Positions 9,843 through 17,982 of a stretch of DNA of 64,000 nt are shown piece after piece. Source of the stretch: Xylanibacter rarus (GTDB lineage Bacteria; Bacteroidota; Bacteroidia; Bacteroidales; Bacteroidaceae); contig NZ_LFQU01000006.1 in NCBI RefSeq assembly GCF_001275135.1, positions 62,001 to 126,000 on the forward strand, in the 5' to 3' direction. Position 1 is the first letter of the stretch. Each line of letters opens with the position of its first letter. The position numbers and the translations under genes are program-made. Below the pieces are notes generated by a model, which worked only from the letters and a program-made list of their open reading frames with translations, did not search any database and had not been told where the DNA came from.

Positions 9843-10925
9843 TCATTGCCGCCCTTTCTCGTGCCTGTTGCTCTCTGAATTCTTATCTTCCGATGGCGTA
9901 CCTGCCGGCGCATCACCGTCTGCCGCAGCATTGCCGGCCTGAAGATACGCCTCGATGTCGCGCTTCATACGCATGAACGGACCTGAAGTGTAATAGCCCA
10001 TGTTCTTCTTCAGCATCTGCTCTATGTCCTGAACGCTGTGAGAATAGCACGAAAGCTCGTTGCGCATCTGCGTTGAATGTACTGCCTGTCGCCTTATCTC
10101 GTTCTCACGCTCACGCACAAGCCGCTCGCACACCTTGGTCATTACGGGCACCACCACCTTGTCGAACAGATGATGTCCCTGTATATATAGATAGGTGGTG
10201 TCGGGCGTTACGCCAAGGCTTATCAGCTCTTTCTTCAGCGCCAGATACGACTCCTTGGCGTTGGGGTTATGATGATGCAGCCAGTTGATTTTCTTTGTAA
10301 CCTTGTTGCGCACGTTGGCTATGGCCTGCTCCGGTGCGCCAAGACTGAAGCTGCCTATCTCTATCACGCGGTTAAACTCTGTTATGGTGAACTGCGTGTA
10401 GATGTCTCTGCGGTAGTACCATATAGACCATACGAACAAAGGGAAGATGGCCTCGCTGTACTGCTTGAGGAACTCGCTGAAGTTGAATATGGCGTGGTCG
10501 TTGAGCGTAACCATCACACAGACATTGTGCAGCGACGGGGCGTAGCACTGAAGGTTCTCTATCGAATAGGCATAGGTGTGAAAGACGAACGGATTGCTTA
10601 GAATGTTGCGCGACGTAACCGTAGCGCCCTGTATCAGATAGTCGTAGTCGGCATCCACGCAGGCTATCATGTCCTGCCCCACCTTGCCGTATAGCAGGTT
10701 CATTAGCACGGAGCGCTTGCCTCGCTCGAGCGTGTTGTGCGACGGCAGCATCACTTCAAAATATTTTGTGTCGTCCTCATAGCTGCCGAGCAGCATGCGC
10801 CAGAAGAGCACGTCGTCGTAGCTCTCAACGTAGGCCACGATGCGCCGGCGGGCAGTCTTCGACTTCAGTCTGTTTGCCGCCTCAAAGTATTTTGAGTTTA
10901 TGTTGTCCTTCAGCCGCCTGTTCAT
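9843..10925 (-). CDS. DUF4435 protein, TOPRIM-like (AriB-like)
   Basis: The protein has 360 residues. The N-terminal region has a TOPRIM-type layout: Glu34 in RRIVAYVESYDDVLFW, an acidic triad D91/D93/D95 in CVDADYDYL, and the YSIEN motif at 120-124. These are typical of DUF4435 proteins, which include AriB, the toxic nuclease of the PARIS anti-phage system. The C-terminal part is predicted helical and ends in a low-complexity tail. It starts 12 bp after the stop of an ABC-type AAA ATPase, and this is the PARIS gene pair. DUF4435/ATPase pairs also occur outside demonstrated defence systems, so the role is inferred from architecture only. Confidence 0.75.
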   Translation of the reverse strand: MNRRLKDNINSKYFEAANRLKSKTARRRIVAYVESYDDVLFWRMLLGSYEDDTKYFEVMLPSHNTLERGKRSVLMNLLYGKVGQDMIACVDADYDYLIQGATVTSRNILSNPFVFHTYAYSIENLQCYAPSLHNVCVMVTLNDHAIFNFSEFLKQYSEAIFPLFVWSIWYYRRDIYTQFTITEFNRVIEIGSFSLGAPEQAIANVRNKVTKKINWLHHHNPNAKESYLALKKELISLGVTPDTTYLYIQGHHLFDKVVVPVMTKVCERLVRERENEIRRQAVHSTQMRNELSCYSHSVQDIEQMLKKNMGYYTSGPFMRMKRDIEAYLQAGNAAADGDAPAGTPSEDKNSESNRHEKGRQ

Positions 10926-10937
10926 ATGCCCTAAACC

Positions 10938-11765
10938 TTAACGTAAGTTCTGGTCGGTGATGTCGCTCACCTCTGTAACATTGTCCATCCATCCGTTCAT
11001 TATCACGGCCGGCGAGTGTGTCGTCAGGATAATCTGCACGTTAGGATTAAGGTCGAGAATGAGGTCGATGAGCCTCTTCTGCCACTCGATGTGCAGACTG
11101 ACTTCAGGCTCATCCATGAACAGCACGTAAGGAAGATTGTCCTCTATGAGCACCGTGAGCAATATCACCAGCATCTGCTTCTCGCCGCTCGAGAGCTGAT
11201 AGGGATGCAGCGTCTCGCCTATCTGCGTGAACCTTATCTCGTTTTCGGTGCGTATAATCTTCTTTCCGGTATCAGAAAAGAGGTCGTCTATCAGGTCCTG
11301 AAACTTCTTCTTGGGCTCCGACAGCTGCTGCGCCTTCACCGCCGCGTCGGGCTCTCCGCTCTGAAGGGCCGCAATGATGCGGTTGCCGATGTTCACCTGA
11401 TAGTCGAGAAACTTGCGCTGAAGCTTGAACAGCTGCCAGTCGAGCTCTGTCACAAGGTTGGCTCCCACCTCGCTCAGCATGTCGGCATTGAGCAGCGGAC
11501 GGTCGAAGGAGCGTATCACGTCGAACCGGATATGCGTGGCGTCAGCCGGATTTACCTTGATGTGAACACCCTTGAGCAGATGGTTGTATATGTCGCCAGT
11601 TATGCCGACGCTCTTCACCAGCTTGTTAAGGATGGTGCTCTTGCCCACTCCGTTTATGCCGCTAAGGACGTTCACCTTGCGGTCGAGGTTCCACTCCACA
11701 TGGCGGCGCCCGCTCCATAGCGACTCTATCTCCACCTGTTCTATATAGTCAGCGTATTTCTGCAT
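10938..11765 (-). CDS. AAA family ATPase with ABC/OLD-type head (AriA-like)
   Basis: The protein has 275 residues. Motifs in order: Walker A GINGVGKST at 36-44, ABC signature LSSGEKQ at 191-197, Walker B VLFMDEPEVSL from 214, and the H-loop TTHSPAVI from 248. There are no membrane segments. This is the compact SMC/ABC head found in AAA_15/AAA_21 ATPases that partner with TOPRIM effectors. It is first in a two-gene operon with the DUF4435 gene, matching the AriA-AriB order of PARIS. At 275 residues it is shorter than the better-known AriA proteins, so it may be a compact or domesticated variant. Transcription starts from a promoter facing away from the EamA exporter. Confidence 0.8.
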   Translation of the reverse strand: MQKYADYIEQVEIESLWSGRRHVEWNLDRKVNVLSGINGVGKSTILNKLVKSVGITGDIYNHLLKGVHIKVNPADATHIRFDVIRSFDRPLLNADMLSEVGANLVTELDWQLFKLQRKFLDYQVNIGNRIIAALQSGEPDAAVKAQQLSEPKKKFQDLIDDLFSDTGKKIIRTENEIRFTQIGETLHPYQLSSGEKQMLVILLTVLIEDNLPYVLFMDEPEVSLHIEWQKRLIDLILDLNPNVQIILTTHSPAVIMNGWMDNVTEVSDITDQNLR

Positions 11766-11794
11766 AATATCAAATTAATAAGCTCTTTAGACAG

Positions 11795-11802
11795 CAAATA
11801 TA
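11795..11802 (-). promoter_or_regulatory. -7 element of the AAA-DUF4435 operon
   Basis: TATATTTG on the minus strand matches TAnnTTTG, about 30 bp upstream of the ATPase start. It is only 21 bp from the oppositely oriented -7 box of the exporter gene, so the two promoters overlap. Confidence 0.6.
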
Positions 11803-11823
11803 ATTATTTTATCCGAAAATGTG

Positions 11824-11831
11824 TACCTTTG
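11824..11831 (+). promoter_or_regulatory. -7 element of the EamA exporter gene
   Basis: TACCTTTG matches TAnnTTTG. It overlaps an upstream in-frame ATG at 11819 and therefore shows that translation starts at the ATG at 11864 instead. Confidence 0.65.
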
Positions 11832-11863
11832 CACCCGTAAATATATCAAAAAATAAAAACAAC

Positions 11864-12799
11864 ATGCAAAACAATCGTCCGCTAATTGCTCACCTCTGCC
11901 TGTTCTTCGCATGTGCGTTCTGGGGTCTGATGGCTCCGCTCGGCAAAGATGCCATGACGCACGGCATAACGGGCATAGACATGGTGACATTCAGGGTAAC
12001 AGGAGGAGCCATCCTGTTCTGGCTGACATCGCTGTTCACGCCAAAGGAACACGTTCCGCGCAAAGACCTGCTCATGCTTATAGGAGCTGCCATATTCGGC
12101 CTTGTGACCAACCAGTGCTGCTACACGATAGGCCTGAGCATAACATCGCCCATCAACGCGAGCATCGTCACGACGTCGATGCCTATCTTCGCGATGATTC
12201 TGGCAGCAATAATACTTAAAGAACCCATAACGGGCAAGAAGGCCCTGGGCGTGGTGTTCGGATGCACGGGCGCCGTGATACTGATAGTTACGAGTGCGGC
12301 TGCGGCAAGCTCTAAGGTGGGCGACATCCGCGGCGACCTGCTCTGCCTCGGCGCGCAGCTGTCGTTTGCGCTCTACCTTTCGCTCTTCAGCAAGCTGATA
12401 AAGCGCTACTCGGTGATAACCGTGAACAAATGGATGTTCACCTATGCCACGATACTTATCCTGCCGTTCACGTTCAACCACGTGGCAGGCATCAACTTTG
12501 CGGCAGTGCCTACAAGCACATGGCTCGAAACGGGCTTCGTGGTGTTCTTCGGCACATACATAAGCTACATCCTGATGATGATAGGACAGCACACGCTGCG
12601 CCCCACCGTGGTGAGCATATACAACTATGTGCAGCCGCTCGTGTCGGTTACGGTGAGCATACTCACGGGCATCGGCGTGTTCAAGCCGAGCCAGGGACTG
12701 GCCGTCATACTGGTTTGTCTCGGCGTATGGCTCGTAACCAAGTCGAAGTCGCGTGCCGACATGGTGAAGGAACAAGACGCAACGCAGAAGCAGGCATAG
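11864..12799 (+). CDS. DMT superfamily (EamA) transporter
   Basis: The protein has 311 residues and about ten membrane segments. It shows the two EamA repeats: LIAHLCLFFACAFWGLMAPL opening the first, and GDIRGDLLCLGAQLSFALYL opening the second near residue 165. Members export small metabolites or amino-acid-related compounds; the substrate here is unknown. The frame is open further upstream to an ATG at 11819, but that codon overlaps the promoter -7 box, so the ATG at 11864, preceded by an A-rich leader, is chosen. It is monocistronic, with a terminator 30 bp downstream. Confidence 0.88.
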   Translation: MQNNRPLIAHLCLFFACAFWGLMAPLGKDAMTHGITGIDMVTFRVTGGAILFWLTSLFTPKEHVPRKDLLMLIGAAIFGLVTNQCCYTIGLSITSPINASIVTTSMPIFAMILAAIILKEPITGKKALGVVFGCTGAVILIVTSAAAASSKVGDIRGDLLCLGAQLSFALYLSLFSKLIKRYSVITVNKWMFTYATILILPFTFNHVAGINFAAVPTSTWLETGFVVFFGTYISYILMMIGQHTLRPTVVSIYNYVQPLVSVTVSILTGIGVFKPSQGLAVILVCLGVWLVTKSKSRADMVKEQDATQKQA

Positions 12800-12829
12800 C
12801 CCTGACGCAGAAAAATCTATATGACAAAG

Positions 12830-12896
12830 TCCGGCAAGAGGCGGGCTGCGGTTTCATGACAACTGAACCACAGGCGCGGCTTTTGCCGGATTTTTT
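12830..12896 (+). terminator. Terminator of the EamA gene
   Basis: TCCGGCAA at 12830-12837 pairs with TTGCCGGA at 12883-12890, followed by six T residues. The 45-nt loop is G/C rich and may fold further. Confidence 0.65.
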
Positions 12897-13930
12897 GTAT
12901 CATGACATATTGCAAGACATAAAAATCTAAACGGATACAGAAGGGATGACGGGAAACCTGACCGGACAGACAGGCAGCACGCCGCTGACTGAACCTGACC
13001 GGCTGTAGGCACGACACTGACCAACCGCCAAATAATATACATAAACATATCCTCCGGAAGGGACTGATTCACGGGCGATGAGAAAGTAAAAAATCAGGAC
13101 ATGAGTTTTCTTTAATCTGGAAAACGAAACGCAAACAGAAGTTAACGGCGCAAGCGTTACGGCTGCCTATATTTAACATTTCATCACATCTGCATAGCTT
13201 ATAAAGCCCCAAACCGCCGTTTTTCCGACTGAAATTCAATGGTTTTACGCTGCAAAACGTGCCCTTTCGACTTGCAAAAGATATGCTTTTGCGACGTAAA
13301 AGCATACCTTTTAGGCATAAGGGAGATACGATCAGCGCCACAGAAGCTACTAACTCACTGATTAGCAACAGGTTATAAAAAGCATCATTTTTTACGTATT
13401 TTCGCGTCAAAACACGTTTCCGCGCAGGGCATGACCATTCTGAGAGCGTTAAACAGACAGAGTTTTCTGTTTTTATCCCCAACCAAACATCACCATTCAG
13501 CCCATTATCTGCTCCATGCCGGGCAAGCCGCCGCCGGCTTGTTTGCAGCCATTGCCATTCAAGCCAAGGCCATACCGGCACGTAAAGGCAGGCTGAAAGC
13601 ATAAACAAGACAGCTAACAGAAATAAGCATAAAGCATGATGCCGGATGCGGCTTACGGCTGATTTCAGCCTATAAGGCGGCAACGCCTTGCGTACATTAT
13701 ATATAATGCGCGCGCATATTTACCGAAATGATATTCTGTCATAACCACAAAAGGCATCATGCGCGCCTTATCCAAAGGGCGCACATTCCGTCGAACTCTC
13801 TATTATTCAGCATGTTACAATCACGCAGAATCACACATAGCCGGCAAACAAGGCATAAAAAAGGACTTAGCACATGACATATTATTACGACAAAATGTCA
13901 CCACGTGGCACACTTTATGCCACATTTTCG
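12897..13930. repeat. Non-coding region carrying long intergenic repeat, copy 1
   Basis: I see no gene in this kilobase. It holds purine/pyrimidine hairpin words such as GCAAAAGATATGCTTTTGC (13273-13291), then ACTGATTA at 13357 and ATTCTGAGAGCGT at 13437. The same two words occur 80 bp apart in the region upstream of the topoisomerase gene (39558 and 39638), also preceded by AAAAGCAT hairpins. This is therefore a dispersed intergenic repeat. A 204-codon frame on the minus strand (13069-13683) is simply this repeat read as protein. Upstream of dnaK are TGACA/TGTCA, CCACGTGG and TGGCA/TGCCA inverted repeats (13875-13922). Confidence 0.6.
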
Positions 13931-13934
13931 CCTT

Positions 13935-13950
13935 TGGCACACGATTTGTA
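13935..13950 (+). promoter_or_regulatory. Possible sigma-54 promoter of dnaK
   Basis: TGGCAC, 5 bp, TTGTA resembles the RpoN consensus TGGCACG-N4-TTGCA with two mismatches, placed 50 bp upstream of the dnaK ATG. No good TAnnTTTG element is seen in this leader. The inverted repeats just upstream could bind an activator. Inference from sequence resemblance only. Confidence 0.4.
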
Positions 13951-14001
13951 TAAAAGTAAGCGAATTAATTAACATCGATAAAAACAAAAAAATATATAAT
14001 T

Positions 14002-15927
14002 ATGGGAAAGATTATAGGAATTGACTTAGGTACAACAAACTCATGCGTTGCAGTTTTCGAAGGCAACGAACCTGTTGTAATAGCAAATAGTGAAGGTAAG
14101 CGCACCACTCCTTCTGTAGTGGGCTTCGTAAAAGACGGTGAGCGCAAAATCGGTGACCCGGCTAAACGTCAGGCAATAACAAACCCGAAGAACACCGTTT
14201 ACTCAATCAAGCGCTTCATGGGCGAAACTTACGCTCAGTGTGAAAAAGAGACAACACGTGTGCCGTTCACAGTAGTCAACGAAGGCGGATATCCCCGCGT
14301 TGACATCGAAGGCCGCAAATATACTCCGCAGGAAATTTCTGCAATGGTTCTTCAGAAGATGAAAAAGACAGCAGAAGACTATCTCGGACAGGAAGTTACA
14401 GACGCCGTAATCACCGTTCCGGCATACTTCTCTGACTCACAGCGTCAGGCTACAAAAGAGGCCGGACAGATTGCAGGACTCAACGTTCGCCGTATCGTCA
14501 ACGAGCCTACAGCCGCAGCTTTGGCTTATGGTGTTGACAAGGCAAACAAAGACATGAAGATTGCTGTGTTCGACCTTGGTGGTGGTACATTCGATATCTC
14601 TATCCTTGAGTTCGGCGGCGGCGTGTTCGAGGTGCTTTCTACTAACGGTGACACTCACCTTGGCGGTGACGACTTCGACCAGGTTATTATCGACTGGCTC
14701 GTTAACGACTTCAAGGCTGCTGAAGGCATCGACCTCTCTAAAGACCCGATGGCAATGCAGCGTCTGAAGGAAGCTGCCGAGAAGGCTAAGATCGAGCTGT
14801 CAAGCTCTACATCTACAGAGATCAACCTGCCTTACATCACAGCCGAAGGCGGTGTGCCAAAGCACTTGGTAAAGAATCTTACACGTGCTCAGTTCGAGCA
14901 GCTGGCTCACTCTCTGATCCAGGCTTGTCTCGTTCCTTGCCAGAACGCCATAAGAGACGCCAAGCTTAACACAGCCGACATTGACGAGGTTATCCTCGTA
15001 GGTGGTTCAAGCCGTATACCTGCCGTACAGGAGCTGGTTAAGAACTACTTCGGCAAAGAGCCTTCAAAGGGCGTTAACCCTGACGAGGTTGTGGCAGTGG
15101 GTGCATCAATCCAGGGTGCTATCCTTAACAAGGAAGGCGGCGTAGGCGACATCGTGCTCCTCGACGTAACACCTCTTACACTGGGTATCGAGACAATGGG
15201 TGGCGTAATGACAAAACTTATCGACGCCAACACCACAATACCTTGCAAGAAGAGCGAAGTGTTCTCAACAGCAGCCGACAACCAGACCGAGGTTACAATC
15301 CACGTTCTGCAGGGTGAGCGCCCGATGGCAGCACAGAACAAGAGCATCGGTCAGTTCAACCTGACAGGCATCGCTCCCGCACGTCGTGGTGTTCCTCAGA
15401 TTGAGGTTACATTCGATATCGACGCCAACGGTATCCTGAAGGTTTCTGCAAAGGATAAGGCTACAGGCAAGGAGCAGGCCATCCGCATCGAGGCTTCATC
15501 AGGTCTGAGCAAAGAAGAAATCGACCGCATGAAGGCAGAGGCAGAGCAGAACGCTGAAAACGACAAGAAAGAGCGTGAGCGCATCGACAAGATGAACCAG
15601 GCTGACTCAATGATCTTCACCACCGAAAACTTCCTGAAGGACAACGGTGACAAGATTCCGGCTGACCAGAAGGGCAACATCGAGAACGCACTCAACCAGC
15701 TCCGCGATGCTCACAAGAGCGGCGACATCACAGCCATCGACAACGCCATCAACGGCCTCAACACTGTTATGCAGGCAGCCAGCGCTCAGATGTATCAGAA
15801 CGCAGGCGGCGCACAGCCTAACGCAGGCCAGGGCTTCAACGGCGCCAACGCCGGAGGCCAGCAGGCTCAGAACAACGGCAAGGCTGACGACAACGTACAG
15901 GACGCTGACTTTGAAGAAGTGAAATAA
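14002..15927 (+). CDS. dnaK: Molecular chaperone DnaK (Hsp70)
   Basis: The protein has 641 residues, normal length. The ATPase domain opens with [20 protein letters not shown] and carries [20 protein letters not shown] near residue 195 and [14 protein letters not shown] near 335. The substrate-binding domain begins around 390 ([16 protein letters not shown]), followed by the helical lid, a Gly/Asn/Gln-rich linker and the conserved C-terminal EEVK-type tail (DADFEEVK). It refolds proteins in the cytoplasm with DnaJ and GrpE, neither of which is encoded nearby. Codon use is visibly more T-ending than in neighbouring genes, as expected for a highly expressed gene. A strong terminator follows 23 bp after the stop. 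Confidence 0.98.
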   Translation: MGKIIGIDLGTTNSCVAVFEGNEPVVIANSEGKRTTPSVVGFVKDGERKIGDPAKRQAITNPKNTVYSIKRFMGETYAQCEKETTRVPFTVVNEGGYPRVDIEGRKYTPQEISAMVLQKMKKTAEDYLGQEVTDAVITVPAYFSDSQRQATKEAGQIAGLNVRRIVNEPTAAALAYGVDKANKDMKIAVFDLGGGTFDISILEFGGGVFEVLSTNGDTHLGGDDFDQVIIDWLVNDFKAAEGIDLSKDPMAMQRLKEAAEKAKIELSSSTSTEINLPYITAEGGVPKHLVKNLTRAQFEQLAHSLIQACLVPCQNAIRDAKLNTADIDEVILVGGSSRIPAVQELVKNYFGKEPSKGVNPDEVVAVGASIQGAILNKEGGVGDIVLLDVTPLTLGIETMGGVMTKLIDANTTIPCKKSEVFSTAADNQTEVTIHVLQGERPMAAQNKSIGQFNLTGIAPARRGVPQIEVTFDIDANGILKVSAKDKATGKEQAIRIEASSGLSKEEIDRMKAEAEQNAENDKKERERIDKMNQADSMIFTTENFLKDNGDKIPADQKGNIENALNQLRDAHKSGDITAIDNAINGLNTVMQAASAQMYQNAGGAQPNAGQGFNGANAGGQQAQNNGKADDNVQDADFEEVK

Positions 15928-15950
15928 GGTTTCATAACCTAATATGATAT

Positions 15951-15989
15951 AAGAAGTCCGTGTAACTTATTGAGTTGCACGGACTTCTT
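15951..15989 (+). terminator. Terminator of dnaK
   Basis: AAGAAGTCCGTG pairs perfectly with CACGGACTTCTT around a 15-nt loop, followed by a T-rich stretch. Confidence 0.85.
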
Positions 15990-16035
15990 GTTTTATTCTA
16001 CCACAATGTTTAATTACACATAAAAGACAATAAAA

Positions 16036-16067
16036 AGGGCTGAAACCATCAAATTGATTTCAGCCCT
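16036..16067 (-). terminator. Terminator of the Omp28-like gene
   Basis: AGGGCTGAAA pairs with TTTCAGCCCT; read on the minus strand it is followed by TTTTTAT. Confidence 0.8.
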
Positions 16068-16109
16068 GCTTATATTTAGTAAAATAGGTTTTATCTTATG
16101 GCAATAATT

Positions 16110-17885
16110 CTAAAATCTGATTTTTCGCATTGTTGTCTGTCCTGATTCAGAAGTATGCTTAACGATATAAACACCATGAGTCAGGTTATGACCAGAAACC
16201 TGGATGCCTTGGAGATTGAAAACTTCCAATTTACCTTCCTCAGAGCAGCATATTGTTCCCTCCGGAGTTACGTAAATTGAAACATTAGTTATTTCATTAT
16301 TTCTGATATCAGTTGCTCCGGTTTCAATGTGTGCCTTTGCGGCATTGTCTATAATACCGGTCTTACCATTTATCAGCAAAGCTACGATTGACAGATATTT
16401 TGTGCTCTGTACTCTCGGCAGCTCAATATCCTTAGTGAAATCATAAAATTCTCCAACCTCAACCTCTGAAGGCATACTGTTTTCTATTCCATTATAATCG
16501 AATATACCTCTTGCCACATGATTGAATTTAATCGGTGCCGGATTAGGAAGATTTTCAAAGCCTCCCATCTCACCATTCGCACCTCCGGCATAAGCATTTG
16601 CCTGCGTAACTCCGGTGATACTGTCTTCAAGTATGACAAAAGCTATGCGATAGTCAAGGTCCTTGCCTGGATTAGCAAACGTCGCCGTAACCTTTGCATG
16701 TACGACATTGTCTTCTAAGTTTGCACTTGTCACCATGCTGGCAACGGCCTGGTCCCTTACAAGATTCTTGTATTCACTTTCAAGATTACCCGACAACGGA
16801 CTGCAAACCTTTTGCGGGTCTCTGTTAATGATGCAGTTTGGATATGAGTCGAAATAATTCTGTATAGGTGCATAAGTGTCCTCGCTGAAGACATCTCTAT
16901 CGTGAGCGGCTATACCGATAAATGTATCAGGATATTTCTCATCCATATACTCGAAAGCCACAATTCCTTTAGGACACCATCCGCACCAAGTGCCAGTACC
17001 TTCTTCAACAACCATCCTTCTTACAAAAGAATTCTCTGTAACTTTGATATATGCAACAACATCATTATTAACAGGATTGGCATCTTCTATGCCATTAACA
17101 GAGACAAGTTTCATATTGACTGTGTGCATTCCAAATTCGTTAATAGCAGGCACATCAATGCTGAAGCTTGTAGAAGAACCGCCTGTAAGATACGTGGTTT
17201 TCTCAATTGTCTGAGTTTCGCCGTTGTCAATATTGTATTCAACCTTATAGCCCTTTATAGCCTTAGTCGAAAGATTTTCAAGTTTTGCCGTAAGTTTAAA
17301 TCCCTCACCCGGTTTTACCAATGTTTCATTGTTTACTATTAAGCGTGCGTCTTCGGGCAAGTCTTCGCCTTCAATGCGGACAGCAATATTCAGAGCATTG
17401 TATTTATACTCTTCATTACCGGCATAGTCTATCCATGCGTTGTCTCCGTCTTTCACCCAACATCCGTTTACATTATAAATGCTTGAACGTCCTATAGGGT
17501 TTATACCTACGCAAGAATATCCCACATAAAATCCCTTGCCGCTTATTACGTATGCATCATCGAAACTAAAAGAAGCCACACCTGTTTTTTGCGAACCGAA
17601 CGTTTTCTCTGTTTCAGGTGTACCGTCAAGATCTTCAGTAATGAACACCTTTAATTCACTTACCGAATTATACAGTCCAACACGTACAGCCGTAGCCTTC
17701 TTTCCCTTGTAAAGTTCTGCTACTTCAGAAGGTATGTATATGGCTCCCGAAACAGTTGTATTCTGCCCTATACCGATACCATTTAAAATGATATTATCAC
17801 TGTATCCCCAATAAATTTGGGCCGCTACATCAGCCCGGCCAAGCATAAAGAGCAAAGATAATAATAATAATTTTAGATATTTCAT
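16110..17885 (-). CDS. Secreted Omp28-like protein with thioredoxin-like domain and T9SS tail
   Basis: The protein has 591 residues. A signal peptide (MKYLKLLLLSLLFMLGRADVAAQ) is followed by an N-terminal beta-rich region, an Ig-like segment around residues 180-280 (ARLIVNNETLVKPGEGFKL), and an Omp28-type domain. The latter begins VRRMVVEEGTGTWCGWCPKG near residue 288, with a CxxCP thioredoxin-like motif. The C-terminus (LEVFNLQGIQVSGHNLTHGV to RKIRF) resembles a type IX secretion sorting domain, so the protein is probably exported across the outer membrane. It may be an adhesin or surface redox protein; the role is unknown. Base composition looks more AT-rich than in flanking housekeeping genes, as for the next gene. 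Confidence 0.8.
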   Translation of the reverse strand: MKYLKLLLLSLLFMLGRADVAAQIYWGYSDNIILNGIGIGQNTTVSGAIYIPSEVAELYKGKKATAVRVGLYNSVSELKVFITEDLDGTPETEKTFGSQKTGVASFSFDDAYVISGKGFYVGYSCVGINPIGRSSIYNVNGCWVKDGDNAWIDYAGNEEYKYNALNIAVRIEGEDLPEDARLIVNNETLVKPGEGFKLTAKLENLSTKAIKGYKVEYNIDNGETQTIEKTTYLTGGSSTSFSIDVPAINEFGMHTVNMKLVSVNGIEDANPVNNDVVAYIKVTENSFVRRMVVEEGTGTWCGWCPKGIVAFEYMDEKYPDTFIGIAAHDRDVFSEDTYAPIQNYFDSYPNCIINRDPQKVCSPLSGNLESEYKNLVRDQAVASMVTSANLEDNVVHAKVTATFANPGKDLDYRIAFVILEDSITGVTQANAYAGGANGEMGGFENLPNPAPIKFNHVARGIFDYNGIENSMPSEVEVGEFYDFTKDIELPRVQSTKYLSIVALLINGKTGIIDNAAKAHIETGATDIRNNEITNVSIYVTPEGTICCSEEGKLEVFNLQGIQVSGHNLTHGVYIVKHTSESGQTTMRKIRF

Positions 17886-17935
17886 TTTGAATAAAATAAT
17901 AGGGTATGATGTTATTATTGTCTTTTTATAAAAAT

Positions 17936-17973
17936 CGGATTACGACCTTCCGCTACAGGATGGTCGTAATCCG
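17936..17973 (-). terminator. Terminator of the interrupted T9SS-type gene
   Basis: CGGATTACGACC pairs perfectly with GGTCGTAATCCG, and the minus strand continues into ATTTTTAT. Confidence 0.82.
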
Positions 17974-17982
17974 GACAAAAGA

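Noticed and set aside
11819-11863. Upstream start for the EamA exporter
   Set aside because: That ATG overlaps the TACCTTTG promoter box; the start at 11864 fits the family N-terminus.
13069-13683. 204-codon frame on the minus strand upstream of dnaK
   Set aside because: It reads through the dispersed intergenic repeat; the peptide is low-complexity translation of hairpin words and lacks a promoter or ribosome-binding context.
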